Positions 11,101 to 22,900 of a DNA stretch of 64,000 bases are shown here, piece by piece (position 1 is the first letter of the stretch; each line of letters starts with the position of its first letter). Location of the stretch: positions 682,001-746,000 of the forward strand of contig JAUFSD010000010.1 of the NCBI GenBank assembly GCA_033030425.1, in the 5' to 3' direction. This DNA comes from Verpa conica (taxonomy: Eukaryota > Ascomycota > Pezizomycetes > Pezizales > Morchellaceae). Both the position numbers and the translations under genes were made by a program. Under the pieces are notes generated by a model, which searched no databases, was not told the origin of the DNA, and was given only the letters and a program-made list of their open reading frames with translations.

Positions 11101-14100
11101 ATCGTGCATGCTTTTTTTTTTCAAGATCTCAGATCTAATCTGCTTTCTGGGGTTGTTGTCGGTACCGTTTTTGGCTATATACAGGTACCAGGCCGGCGCG
11201 GCGCCAATATATTGTAGTGATGTGTGCCTTCTATTTCGCCTATGGCTTTTGGGTGGTGAGGGAAAAGGTACAATAGTTAATAGGCACTAGAGGGATTTTT
11301 TATTTACTGAAGATCTAAAAACTGCGTCGGTTAGGGGGGGGAGGATTGCTTTGGTGCCGCTGGTACCGGCCGTGGTCAAGTTGACTATTTTGTGGAGCAC
11401 AGCGTTCCTGCAAACGCGGATATCGTGGGAACATCGCGGGTGTGGAGTAGTAAAATAATCTGAAAACCGTTTCTTTGAGTGGAGATACCCCTCTCGGTAT
11501 GCAAGGAGTTATTTTAGCATAGGGCTTCAGCCGCATAAAATGACGGCGCGGGTAAAAAAATAAATAAATTACATGGCATACGAGTGATGGGCCATGAATC
11601 ACGATGAGATCCCAAAATCCAAGGTTCTAAACTACAAACCCACTTGATTACCCAACGGATACTAAAAGTGAGATCAAAGATGAAGTACAGCCCGGTACAC
11701 GTCCAGTGGTTCCTACTGGCCACGATGCTCATGATCGGAGGGGAAGTCGATCGGTATTTAACCGGTCATATTGAGGGGGCCAAAACTAGTTTCATTACAT
11801 TCTTTACAATGCCAACGTACAGTTGTCGGTGTTACTTCGGGTCTACTGCGATCAGAGTGTGTGGTTTGGATGCGTGCTTGGGCAGGTATTTCGTGGTCGA
11901 TCTGACCTTGAGCAAAGGGAGCATATTCTCGGGTTCCTTATATCTGGGCGATTTAAGATGGTAGTTATCACATGGGCCAAGTTGCCAAGCATTCCTACTG
12001 GACCCATCCGGCAGCCTACATTTATATCGTCTTTAGCTATAAAGCGTTTTGGGCAGAAGTATTATACCTATACCAGCAAGAAGCCGGACTGCATTTCTGG
12101 GAGTAGTAGGCGTACTACACATGAGGCGTATGGGCGAGTTGAAAGCACTTGGTGAATGTATCACGTTTTCCTTTACTAAGATTCGTATTTCAACTCAACT
12201 TGTCGATCACCTATGTACCTACATATCTATCCACAAGCAGGCGAGGGTGGGGACCAACAGCCCGGTTGAGCTCGGAATTTTGATGGCCCAGAGCCCGTAT
12301 GAGAAGGAAGCATCTAAGGGTATTGAAGTAGATGATCGGTGGGAATTGATATAGCTCATTCGTCCCCCAAACTTCACATACACCACTAGGCCATAGATGC
12401 TCAGGTACATGTACTTTTTATCCGGCCATCGGAGGAGCACCACTGAGCGGGTTTTTGTAAGTCGGAGTAAACTACCTGCACTAGCTGTGATGGAGAGAAC
12501 AGCGCGTTTGTTTCAGCAGATTGATGTGTAGCAATTGCTCGATCCGTAGCAAAAATGGAGTTATAATTGAGGGAAACAAAGTGGATGAGGTTGGAAGACG
12601 TTGATGGGTAGATAGCAAGGGTGCAAATGCTGTGCTAGTCACGATGCTATTACTATCAACAACACCATGGCTGTTTCTAAATCCAAAGACTGTTTCGCCC
12701 ATGTTGCATATTATTTAGCGATTGTCCGAAACAACTTCTCCTGTCTCCTGCTATCGACAAAGCCCACCGGCCATCGTGCGGGGAACAGGCCCTTCGGCAG
12801 CGCCGGTATATTTAAAAAAGACCGCAGAGCCTCATGCGTCACCATTCCTTGGCGTAATCCGAACGTTCATAACACCACATAACCCCACCACAACCCGATC
12901 GATGGTGCTCATGCCTATTCGACGGCAAACCGAACATCGCTGATACGAACTCTTCCCCCCCATAGAATTAGACGTTTCGCGGGGAAATGGACACTCTGAA
13001 CCGTATATGCGGAGGAGCACGCGGTTACTCCCTTTCCCCACACGTTCGGATGGCAATACCTCATTCCCCTCCTTCTCTTTCACGAGGTTGAAATCCCCAG
13101 TCACGTTTCAACACGTCAGAGAAGGTCTAGATGCCATGGCGGTTAACTATTTTATCCATCTCGTTTACTATATTCTTAGTCTAGTTAGCAAGTGACGATT
13201 CATACCCATTGAGCGGTTTTTCCCCTACTGTCTTTCTCTCTCTACTCCCCCCCCCCCCGCCCCTCAAGGCTTATAACTCTCTTAACCGGCCCTATCAGTA
13301 ACTCTCTTCTGGAGCATGTGCTTGCCCCATGCGAGTATAAAAAAAGGGTAGCTCTAGTTTTCTTGTACAGTAGAGTAGTCATGTAGATGCTGCAGGGCGT
13401 ATGTCGCTGCAGGCATCGATCGAACACAAAGATGAGATCCCCACACCCATCTACGACAGCTAGAAGGTGCTTGTAATTTACCCACAACCACCACCGTGCT
13501 GGAAGATCTCACGTTATTCGTATTCACGAGCACCAAAGAGAGAAAGGGAGAAGACACTCTTTTCCATCCCCTTCCAACCTCTGGATCGAAAATATCTGTT
13601 GGTAGGCGCGTGAGCTAGCTGGTGCAATGCACCTACATACATAGCTAGGCATCCCACAACATCAGAAGCACGAGCAGCAAAAAAGTAGGGCGGGTGAATG
13701 TCATTGGTATAGCACGAGCAAAGACCAATCCCGAATTCTGTGGGAGTTTGGGTTGTACGTCACTTTGCGCTGCCCTCTATAAGCATACAGCACAGAGATA
13801 AGGGTGGAGGGGGGGGTGATAGAGCTCAACCCCACGATAGCGGGGCATAGCGAAACTTCACGATGCTATACTCAGGGTTTAACAAAGATTCAGGTGTACA
13901 TCCCCTCCCCCCCCCAATATCTCTTGACGAAACAAAGACCGCCAGCGAACCCGCAATCATGCGAACAGGTAAGGCGTACAACAATTGTGTCGTATGAATT
14001 TTTGCACAACAGTAGTTGATCTTCACTTTTTTTTTTCCTTTCCAACGATAACAGCACAACACATACCACTTGGGGGGGGGAACGCAATCCGGAACATTCT

Positions 14101-17100
14101 AAAGCTTCACGAGCATTCGCTTGGACAGCTGTCCACCCCCTTTGGGAGTGTTTTTTTTTGTTGAGTTATCTTTGTGCATTCTGGTTTCAAGATATAACCC
14201 GTGACCCCGGAAATGATAGATCTACGGGGTTTGGGTGATGGCGCACGCTTTAGTGACGAGGGGGGCTGGCTACCCGTGACTCCCTCCGCCGCAACGCTGA
14301 GTGTTACGAAGCGCAAGAGGGTAAGCTTTTGTCTTGTAAAGCATTAAAAGTGCAAAATGACGCATTGGGTAGAGCATTATTGGAATATGTACAATGATTT
14401 CGCAAGCAAGAGGTAGACCGTTACCTATGGCGTACTCGCAACAAGCGTAGCGAACCTGAACACAGGGTCTTGAGCTGACCAATTGACTAAATGGTTGGGA
14501 GGGGCGAACCAAAGGACTTTACCAGTAAAAGGCATGTCCAGGTTCTTTATGCCTGTTACGAGTAGCTTCTCTAAATTCCAAACTGATACAAACTCCAATG
14601 TCATCTCTCCAATTCCGATGATGTTGTTGGAAGTAGAGATGTTAGCCCGGAGCCACTAACGTAGCAGATGAAATAGAGCCCTATCCTATCGATAACAAAG
14701 TAGGCCTTATCCTAATACAGAGGGAAAACCATGGTAGTAACCGCAGTCCGGGATAAGCCGAATGGATTTATGCCTACTATTCGGACCACGTCTTCCTTTG
14801 TTCATAGCATCTGCTCATCTGACATTACTGTTGCCCAAAACCATGCCTTCTGTTACCAAGCGCTTGATGCTCCAAACAAGAACGAACAGCCAAATATCCC
14901 CCCCTCTACGGGGGTTCCCGGGTTTAGTCGGGGTTTGTACCGTGGGACAATTTCGACCGTGCTAGCGGCGGAAAATGTTTGTTGGATGATAGGCACTCAA
15001 TAACACAAACCCGGGTGAAAAACAAGGCGAGCATCCATCTTTCTCTCCATCAAACCCTGGGAAAACACACCGGTTTCTGCCATCTCCGTGATGGACTATC
15101 TTAAGTGGCGACTATATATGCAAGGGAGGTACTGTCACCTGTTCTGGAAATTGAGCTTGCGGCTCAAGGATCTCCATGTATAGGTAGTTTTCCCGTGACG
15201 AGCAAGCAGCAGCCATAAGACCGAGTGCCAACTCATCACCCGGGTATCCGTTTGCTCTCCTTCGCCCCCGCCGAGCAGAAGAGAAAGGTTGGGGATTCCA
15301 GACGGGCATGGAAATTTAGGTATCCTACTAATAAATGTACATACATCCAAAAATGGCACCAAAAATATGAGAAAGAGCACAAATGCCCATGCCGGGACCC
15401 GCCGCTGTGGGCTACAGGAAGCACTCCCCAGTTGGGGGTAGACAGTGCACTGTAGACGGTGGGTAAGCATGACGTTTATGTCGAGTTGTTCCCAGATGGA
15501 AAGAAGGCTGGGAGGTCGCTTAGTAATTTCTCATGTACTGGGCCCATTTCTGGCATGAATGTCTCTCGTGGCTTGCCTCTGCACGGAGGAAGAACGTGGG
15601 GAGCATGAATAGCGAAATGTCCGGGACAGGGGCAAGCAAGTAATAGATACATGTAGTGTGGGGATGTAGATCGAGTCACTGACGTGGTGATTGATGGTCC
15701 ATACGGAAAGCAACTGAGGTCGTGTCCGGGAAGGCGCGACTTATGTAAGGAAGCTCTTGGGGGGGGAGGTAGAGCTGAAGTCAAGGCAAGGCACAACTAG
15801 AAGGGACGGTGAGAAGTCCGCTTTAGAACTCAAGGGCTACTAATACGTATTGCACTCTCTTTCTCAATGCCATAGCCCCCTGTACTCATCACAGTGCAGG
15901 TTGTTGTTGAAACTGGTTGAAACTTTGAGGTTAGAGGTTTTGGTACATGATGCATGGGGGGAGTTATCGGGCCTACTAACGCTTTTTATCTAATCGATCA
16001 CCATCCATCGCCCCGGGAAACTTATGTAAACAGACAGACTCTCACCACCCTCTTTTGCCCGGGTGGTCACCTGACCTGTTGGTTCCCACTCCGCCCTGCA
16101 TCTATCCCGGTCCCGTGTCTTTACAGCTTAGTAGGCCCTTGCTAAGTCCGCCCTGTTTTGTTCCCTATTCGCTCCAACCAGATGTACGGAATGGTGTCCG
16201 CCTTCCGGCGCCGGAGGTGGGTATGGTCCGATCTCATCGGATTGCTTGTCAGATTGTTTGCTGATGGGTGGGGGGAAAAGCCTGCCGAGAGTGAGACCCT
16301 TCCAACCAGATTGATACCCGCCCGACCCTCCAATAATACCGATGCAAGATGATCGATATCAGCCGCCCCTCCTTCGAGGATTGGAGATTGGTTTTACACG
16401 ATGAATGTTCCTCGGGCGGCCGGAGAGTGCAAAGCTAGCGGGTGGCTTCTCGAAAAGGTGGATTATAGAGGCTGAAACTTCACCTCTTCCGGTACCAATA
16501 AGAGTCCCGTATCCTGGGGTAGCTGAAGTTTTCCCCACGTTTGAACTAAAGTTAGCGGTAGTGTCAGTCGGCAAACTCCTTGTAGTATCGGAGCTATGCG
16601 CAGGCATTTACCAGTATTTCGGGAGAGCCTCGGAGAAGCACCCGTGGCCTTTTCCTTCGTGCTCTGTTCGATATATTAGGAATAATGGCATCTATTTAGT
16701 GATTCTATCTTATCAAGCGAAAGGTATTAACCCGTGTATGGTATGTGGTGAATACAAGTTGGAATTATATCGCCAACATCCTCGACAACTCGTCTAGAGC
16801 TTCCCCAAAGGTGAGAAATGAGCCTTCTTCTCCGAGACCTCTCCATATCCAATAATTTATCTACAGTTGTTTTTAGCCATGCTTAATTATACGAGAAACA
16901 ATCACCTTGAAACTGCATCTCCAGCTACTCACCGGCGTGTACTGTTTCGTCGGTGTCGGGAAGAGGAAGGTCAGTCATTGACCCTCGATCAATGATACAT
17001 GTAGGATACCTCCCTTCAGGTACCATTAAAAACCGGCGATATGGAAACGAGGGTTTTATCTAAACATAAGAAACCAAACTGCAGCTTTCCATCACGACCG

Positions 17101-17761
17101 GTCAATCTATGAAGCCGGAATCGCAGGAACATGATCTTGCATTTGCTGCTGCGGCCAGAGATCATGCCAAACATAGATCTTCCTCGCATGATCAAACAGG
17201 CCTCTATTATCGGGGCATGGTGGGGGAAAGCTTATCGCGGAGCCTCAATCATTCCCTCTTAATTTCCCCTCAAGATTACTTTGTTTTTGTTTTTTCGCCC
17301 CAGAGCGGGGAAACAAAAACAAAAACTCATTTTCTCAAGTTGTTTATTTTTCCTAATGTTTCGCCCGGTGAGTGGGGTTTCACGAAACAATTATAATACC
17401 AGAGCCACACACAAAATAGATATTCTATAAACACACTTCCCTATTAGCCCAACCGACGCGCGCGATCCTTACACACAACCTTTTCTCATAATAGAAACCG
17501 CAAGCGTGGGGGTAAAACCTGCACCAGCCCGTAAGACGTTCTGGACTTCTCCCCCCCCACCACCACTACCACCCTCGCTTCGTTTACAAACGTACAAACG
17601 AGGACGTTTTCTCTGCTTATGGGAAGCCGATAACGCCAAGAATGAACCTCGCTTGCAGAAAGCGGCAACGCGCTAGCTTCGATGGGGAGTTATCATATCT
17701 CGATGATCTTTTCGATAATAGCGAACTCGGCGATCTATACAAACCGGATCTGAAGAAAATG

Positions 17762-17785
17762 AAAAAAAAAAAAAAAAAAAAAAAA
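17762..17785 (+). repeat. 24-nt poly-A tract
   Basis: An uninterrupted run of 24 adenines, flanked by purine-rich DNA. It could be a slippage-prone microsatellite or the tail of a decayed retroelement; no target-site duplication was identified. Confidence 0.9.
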
Positions 17786-19815
17786 GAGCTGCGATTTGAA
17801 TCTCCGTGGAAGTAAGCGAGTGAGCGAGATAGAGAGATAGAGAAAGGGAAAATCAGGAAATAACGGGCAGATCTTCCTCATCTAGAGGAGGGGGAGAGGG
17901 GGGGGGGAAGAGCTCACGATGGTATTGAGGAAACAGAGACTAGGACAAGAACGAAAAATGGAACCACCTGCCATACCTGTGAGCGAAAACAATATCGCGA
18001 GTTTGGTTTGAAATGATAACTGGTATCGATATGGCCGGCTAGGTTGGGTGGAATGGTGTGGAATGAAGGGTAAACATGTTTCCTTATTCGTTTCTTACTC
18101 CGAGTGCTAGACCCGTACAAAAAAGCAAACGGTAAAACTCAGCCACAGCTACAGAGAATTCTGATATCAACTTGCGGGTGTGTAGTAGGGTTATGTGTAA
18201 TTCGCGAGAACAAGTTTCGGGTATTAGCGAAATGAGAGAGAGAGAGAGACCTTTAAACGTCCTGTTTCGTTTCGCTGGGTATTTTGTCTTGGATGATATG
18301 ATACTCGTCAGTTCTACTTCCCGAGGTCTCATGACATTGGATAATCAAATAAACAACCAAGTTTCTTTGATGTATTTATTTATTTTCCCTATTCCACCCC
18401 TTCCATCTGCACCGAGTTCATCCGAACCCCATGAGCTCTCTAGGGCGACCAATGATAATTAACAAGAGCGAGGAAATTCCCTGAAACGAGGGAGGTCGTG
18501 TTCGGAACTCGGCCATGCTGAGAGAGATGCACCCTGAATACCCTCGTGCTCCCATTCGTCCTTTATTCGATATTCACAATTTAATTATTTTTTTGGGGTT
18601 ACCTTACTATTATTTATCCCTCTTCTCTTTGCTACTCGTTCGGAAGTTTATGTAGGTTCTCATTTTTTATTTTATTTCCACATTCTCTGTCTCTTGTCTT
18701 TTTTCCATACTCTACTGTGTTGCATCTTCACACCACCACACCTGTACCCACATGTAACCTTAAGGACGCCTTCCCTGTACGGTGCGTCAATGCATTAGAA
18801 AATTTTGCAATCTACATGCAACAGTAGAAGAAATAATAATAATCGATATTGGTGGACTCCAACCCAGAGATGTGGCGCACCTGACGGGCAGTCACGGTGA
18901 GAGGGATTCCCCATGCTTGAGGAAAAAAAGATATTGGCCCCACCCCCATCAATTCTCTAGCTAGTGGATATGACATAGATTCTAGCAGGCAATTGTTAAA
19001 TCCTACTTTTAACATCGTTGCTGACTGCTCATATGACATGGGAGGGAGGTCTAGCTCTCCTCCCTCTCTCTCTCTCTCTCGTCCTGGAGGAATCGGAAGA
19101 AGGCAAAGCTGACGAAGCGGTGGTTGTCACGGAAACGGGGGGTAAGAAGAGAGCGCAAGCCGATCGTAATGAGTATCCGACAGCACATTCCAACGGACGC
19201 TTGCCACGTCGACAGCGGATGTCAAGTTGGGACAGAAGGAGAGCAGGTACCGCCTGTACTGTATGTACCGTACTGGGGCGCTTGCTCTATTCTGCGGTTT
19301 ACGGGCAAGTGAGTGAGAAAGGGAAAGGAAAGAAAAAAACTAATCTCCACTTGCATCTGAAAATTTACATTCTCTCTCGTTGCCGTGTAAGTAACTCCCC
19401 CCCACTTGGGTGAGATCTCGTTTCTGGGGCATTTACTTGCGCATGTTGCACACCACTGCACCGTTTTTGTAACCTCAATAAAAAAAATATATTCTGAGCC
19501 GCCTTCTTTTTTTTTTTTGGCTTTCTTGCGTGCTTGCGGGCTTGTTGTGTGCTTGTACTCAGTCATTTATGAACTACTATGGTCATATTCATTCTACGTC
19601 ATCAATCATCTTTCCCCCCCTCAACGCATGCTGATATCTGTGTTCCCTCACTCTCAAACTCGAGGGCCCGGTTTTGGGCAAGTCTCGAAAGTCCTCCGGC
19701 CAGCAGCAGGAGTAGGAGTAGTGGTTGAGTTGCACTTTTCCTTGCACTTTGCCTGTTGCAGTCTCACCGGCTTTGGACTACACAACCGCTGTGTGTTGAC
19801 ACCATCCACAGCACA

Positions 19816-19840
19816 GCAAGCAAGCAAGCAAGCAGGCAGG
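19816..19840 (+). repeat. CAAG/CAGG short tandem repeat
   Basis: About four GCAA units followed by GCAGG units form a short tandem repeat in the gene-free leader region. No function is apparent. Confidence 0.85.
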
Positions 19841-20950
19841 TAGGCAAGCAGCCCCGTTTTCTGGGTGCATCGTAGTGCGGTTCAAGCCTCAATTACCACA
19901 GTCCGATTCGTGGGCGATCCAAGACTTTTTTTCCCTTTCCTTTCAGGATGTGGTCGTTGCCCGTCCCCACGAGAAGCGGAGGAGAGGGGACCAGACGCTC
20001 CCACCTCAGCACCCCACATCCCATTGGATGCGGCGTGCAGAGCTGTTCCCTGGTTGGGTGTCGAGCGACTAGAGCCATAAGGGCGTGAACGAAACAACGC
20101 ATCCCTTGTACACAATCAAGTAGGCAGTCTGAAGCAAGCACTCCACTTCTTTTACTCAACAAATACACTGGACTCTTTTTTACTATTTTATTTATATAAC
20201 CTCAGCCCGCACGGTCCCCGCAAAAGCCTGCCCTGCTTTGTGTGGCCGTTCATCATCGTCGTCACTTTTTTTTTTTGCAGGTGGTGCGTATTTACGCTCT
20301 CCTCCTCCTCTCCCCTCCTCCCACTCCGCTCCTCCTACTCCTCCAGTGCATCACTCGCACATCTTCCTACTCTCTCCGTATCTGCCCTCCCTCCCCCCCT
20401 GCCAATCCTGTGGTGGGTCCTTGTCTTCAATTAAGCGACTCTTGTAGACTTCTCCCCTCCACAACCTATCCCTTCGCCTCTTCTTGCAGTGGATTTCCTT
20501 TCCAGAAGCCAGCCCAGGTTTCTGTCCTTAAGAAAGCCACATCCCATCTTCCTGCGATCCATCGTTGTTTATAACTAGTCCACTCCCCCCCCCCTCCCCA
20601 GCTGCACTCTTGGATCTCCCACCCACCCACACCCATACTCACCACACCCACTTCAATCATCGCCCATAGACATCACCGATACGTTCCCTTATCGGTCTTC
20701 CTGCTGCTTGATTGCTCCACCTCGACAGCAACGTCCGTGTACCATATATCCATCCTCCCATCACCCCCCCTCGCATCTCTAATCGATATCGTTGACGATA
20801 CCGATACCGAGCTCCCGTTATCAGTTGTCAAATAGCCTGTCCATCCACCTCGCGTAGTTAGTGTAATATTAAAGTTCCATCTTCCCCCCCACCTTCGTCA
20901 ACTCTTCTCATCCAGGTCATCGTTCCAGCTACAGTAGCTTCATCTTCGCA

Positions 20951-22900
20951 ATGGCACGCTATCAGGAACCATATGTCGAGGACTACAACTCCGAGCTGTC
21001 GGAGGCCATCCCCCTCACAAGACGGCAGACCACAAAACGTGCATCAGGGTTGTCAAACTCGATGTCCGCAGATACAAGCAGCTATGAGGCAGAGGGTGCC
21101 AGTGTATCGGATTCTGGCTATTCATCTCATGCTGAAGCGAGCACTCCCACAGAGACTCCCCCACCTCAAAAGGCAGCGACTCCAGCACCTCCCCCGAGGA
21201 CCCAGACTCAGAGTCGACCCAGCCGTTCCCCATCAAACCCAGTTCCTCCCCCATTCACAAGGTCCTCAAGCAAATCATTTTCCCGTACACAATCACCGGC
21301 TGTTCCTCGGAATATCCCAAGCAGCTACAACACAATAAGGAGGGAGCTGAGGGAGAGTTCACCCACAACTTCCACTGGCGGTTCGGAGGATTGTGATTGC
21401 CCAGACTGTGGCAAGGCCCCCTCAAAACCTGTAACAAACTCCCCTAGTAGAAACAGTGGTGTATGGCCTGTACCGGAGCACTCTTACCATGGATCGTACT
21501 CTTCATCCCCACCACCGTATGCTACCTACCAATACCCATCAAAGTACGATGGCTATAGTGAAGGTGCACCAGCACATGTTCCGTATACTGAACCAAGCCG
21601 GGAAGGTGGGTCATCAAGAAGGGAAAGGTCGTCGACACAATCTTCGATGCCTCCTCCTCCTCCTCCTAGACCATTGTCAACGTTTGCAGGTTCTTCAGCA
21701 GCCACATCTTCGCACACCCCAAGTGGTTCATGGTCGCAATCAAGCTATGCTACTGGGTATTTTGGACACACACCATCGCCAGCTCCAGCAGCGCCCACAC
21801 CAGCCTCAACATGCCCTCCTTCGTACTCATCCTCGATGTATCCTCCCCCTCCCATAGATACATCTGTGCATGCCAATTCCCACTCATACGACTACTCACC
21901 TTATGCCCCTCCATCTACATCATCATCGGCGTATGGGCATTCATACACCCCCGATCCGTATAGCCAGAGTTCAGTACCACCGGCACCTAACTACTACCAA
22001 GCTCCAGAGCCCAGTTACCACTCAGAGCCCAGTTACCACGCAGCTCAAGAGTATAGCTCTTTGCCGCCTCCACCACAAATCATGAACCGTAGGAATAGCA
22101 TGCGTGCTCAGGCAAATGCTGGTGCGGCGGTGCTTGAATCGTCGAGTGACTACCCACACCCGCAGGTATCACATCACCGTGAGCGCCGTCCTAGCAACCG
22201 CGTCCATGGTGGCGAGAGGCCTACATCATGGTATGGGCAGCAGCAGTTCCAGGATATCCCCAGTAGAAGTGTCTCTGTTCCTCCGGCTCAGACTGAGCCC
22301 ACTCCTGCTACATCCTCAAGCCGTCGTATGGCATCAACTCCTCAGCCTACCCGGAGAAGGGACAGCAGCAACTCACAAGGGTCTAGTTCTCATTCATCAA
22401 GACTTCCATCATCACTAGCTCGTTCGATGGAGACATGTGCCATCGATGACGAGCCACCTCAACGCTCATCCCGCCACAGCCACCATCGCAGTAGCAGCTA
22501 CTATGAGTATCATCATGGTGCCCTTGCTCGTAGGGACACTGGAACAATGATGCAGAATAGCCACAGCAACCGCAGTAGCGACTCTGGTAGCAGTGGTCAC
22601 AGTTATGATAGCGGACGGGAAGAGCTTGTTGTCCTTGATTCTGATGAACCGTTCACAATGAGATATCCGGCAGGCGTGCCGGTAAAGGTGCAGCTTAACG
22701 GTGGGCATTCCCCGAGGACAATCTCCTTAGGAAGAGATAAGAACGAGAATGTTGAGTACTCTATAGCATACAAGTATGTGCAGCAGAGGCAGCAGCAAGT
22801 TCATGCACAGCTGCAACATGGTGCCGTTCAGATGGATCATTATGACCGCCGGGCCACTTCTGATTATCCTCACAGGAGTTATGAGCGTCAAAGGGTTTAA
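20951..22900 (+). CDS. disordered Ser/Pro/His-rich protein of unknown function
   Basis: A single-exon frame of 649 residues starting in a good context (GCAATGG). It is almost entirely low complexity, rich in Ser, Pro, Tyr and His, with proline runs and many SP/TP sites that would suit proline-directed kinases. Two parts look more constrained: a small Cys cluster EDCDCPDCGK (C148, C150, C153), and the C-terminus from about residue 557 with LVVLDSDEPFTMRYPAGVPV and SLGRDKNENVEYSIAYKY. I do not recognise a named family; the style is that of conserved uncharacterised Pezizomycotina proteins. The long pyrimidine-rich leader suggests a regulated, well-expressed gene. A role in signalling or transcription would be speculation. 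Confidence 0.85.
   Translation: MARYQEPYVEDYNSELSEAIPLTRRQTTKRASGLSNSMSADTSSYEAEGASVSDSGYSSHAEASTPTETPPPQKAATPAPPPRTQTQSRPSRSPSNPVPPPFTRSSSKSFSRTQSPAVPRNIPSSYNTIRRELRESSPTTSTGGSEDCDCPDCGKAPSKPVTNSPSRNSGVWPVPEHSYHGSYSSSPPPYATYQYPSKYDGYSEGAPAHVPYTEPSREGGSSRRERSSTQSSMPPPPPPRPLSTFAGSSAATSSHTPSGSWSQSSYATGYFGHTPSPAPAAPTPASTCPPSYSSSMYPPPPIDTSVHANSHSYDYSPYAPPSTSSSAYGHSYTPDPYSQSSVPPAPNYYQAPEPSYHSEPSYHAAQEYSSLPPPPQIMNRRNSMRAQANAGAAVLESSSDYPHPQVSHHRERRPSNRVHGGERPTSWYGQQQFQDIPSRSVSVPPAQTEPTPATSSSRRMASTPQPTRRRDSSNSQGSSSHSSRLPSSLARSMETCAIDDEPPQRSSRHSHHRSSSYYEYHHGALARRDTGTMMQNSHSNRSSDSGSSGHSYDSGREELVVLDSDEPFTMRYPAGVPVKVQLNGGHSPRTISLGRDKNENVEYSIAYKYVQQRQQQVHAQLQHGAVQMDHYDRRATSDYPHRSYERQRV

Larger units (their letters stand above)
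11101..20950. other. long gene-free upstream region with pyrimidine-rich leader
   Basis: Nearly 10 kb of more GC-balanced DNA without a coding frame that looks like a protein; the longest frames, about 130-145 codons, have no domain or convincing composition. It contains a 24-nt A tract (17762-17785), GA and CT microsatellites (about 18235 and 19066) and a CAAG-type repeat (19816-19840). From about 20,200 to 20,950 the plus strand is strongly pyrimidine-rich. A T-tract followed by TGCAG near 20266-20280 looks like a 3' splice site. This suggests a long, possibly spliced 5' UTR for the next gene. An unseen ncRNA gene is possible. Confidence 0.5.

Noticed and set aside
16405..16797. Plus-strand frame of 130 codons
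   Set aside because: No recognisable domain or codon pattern, and an isolated frame in a region with many random frames of similar size.
19406..19843. Plus-strand frame of 145 codons
   Set aside because: Composition follows T-rich and repeat DNA, with no domain.
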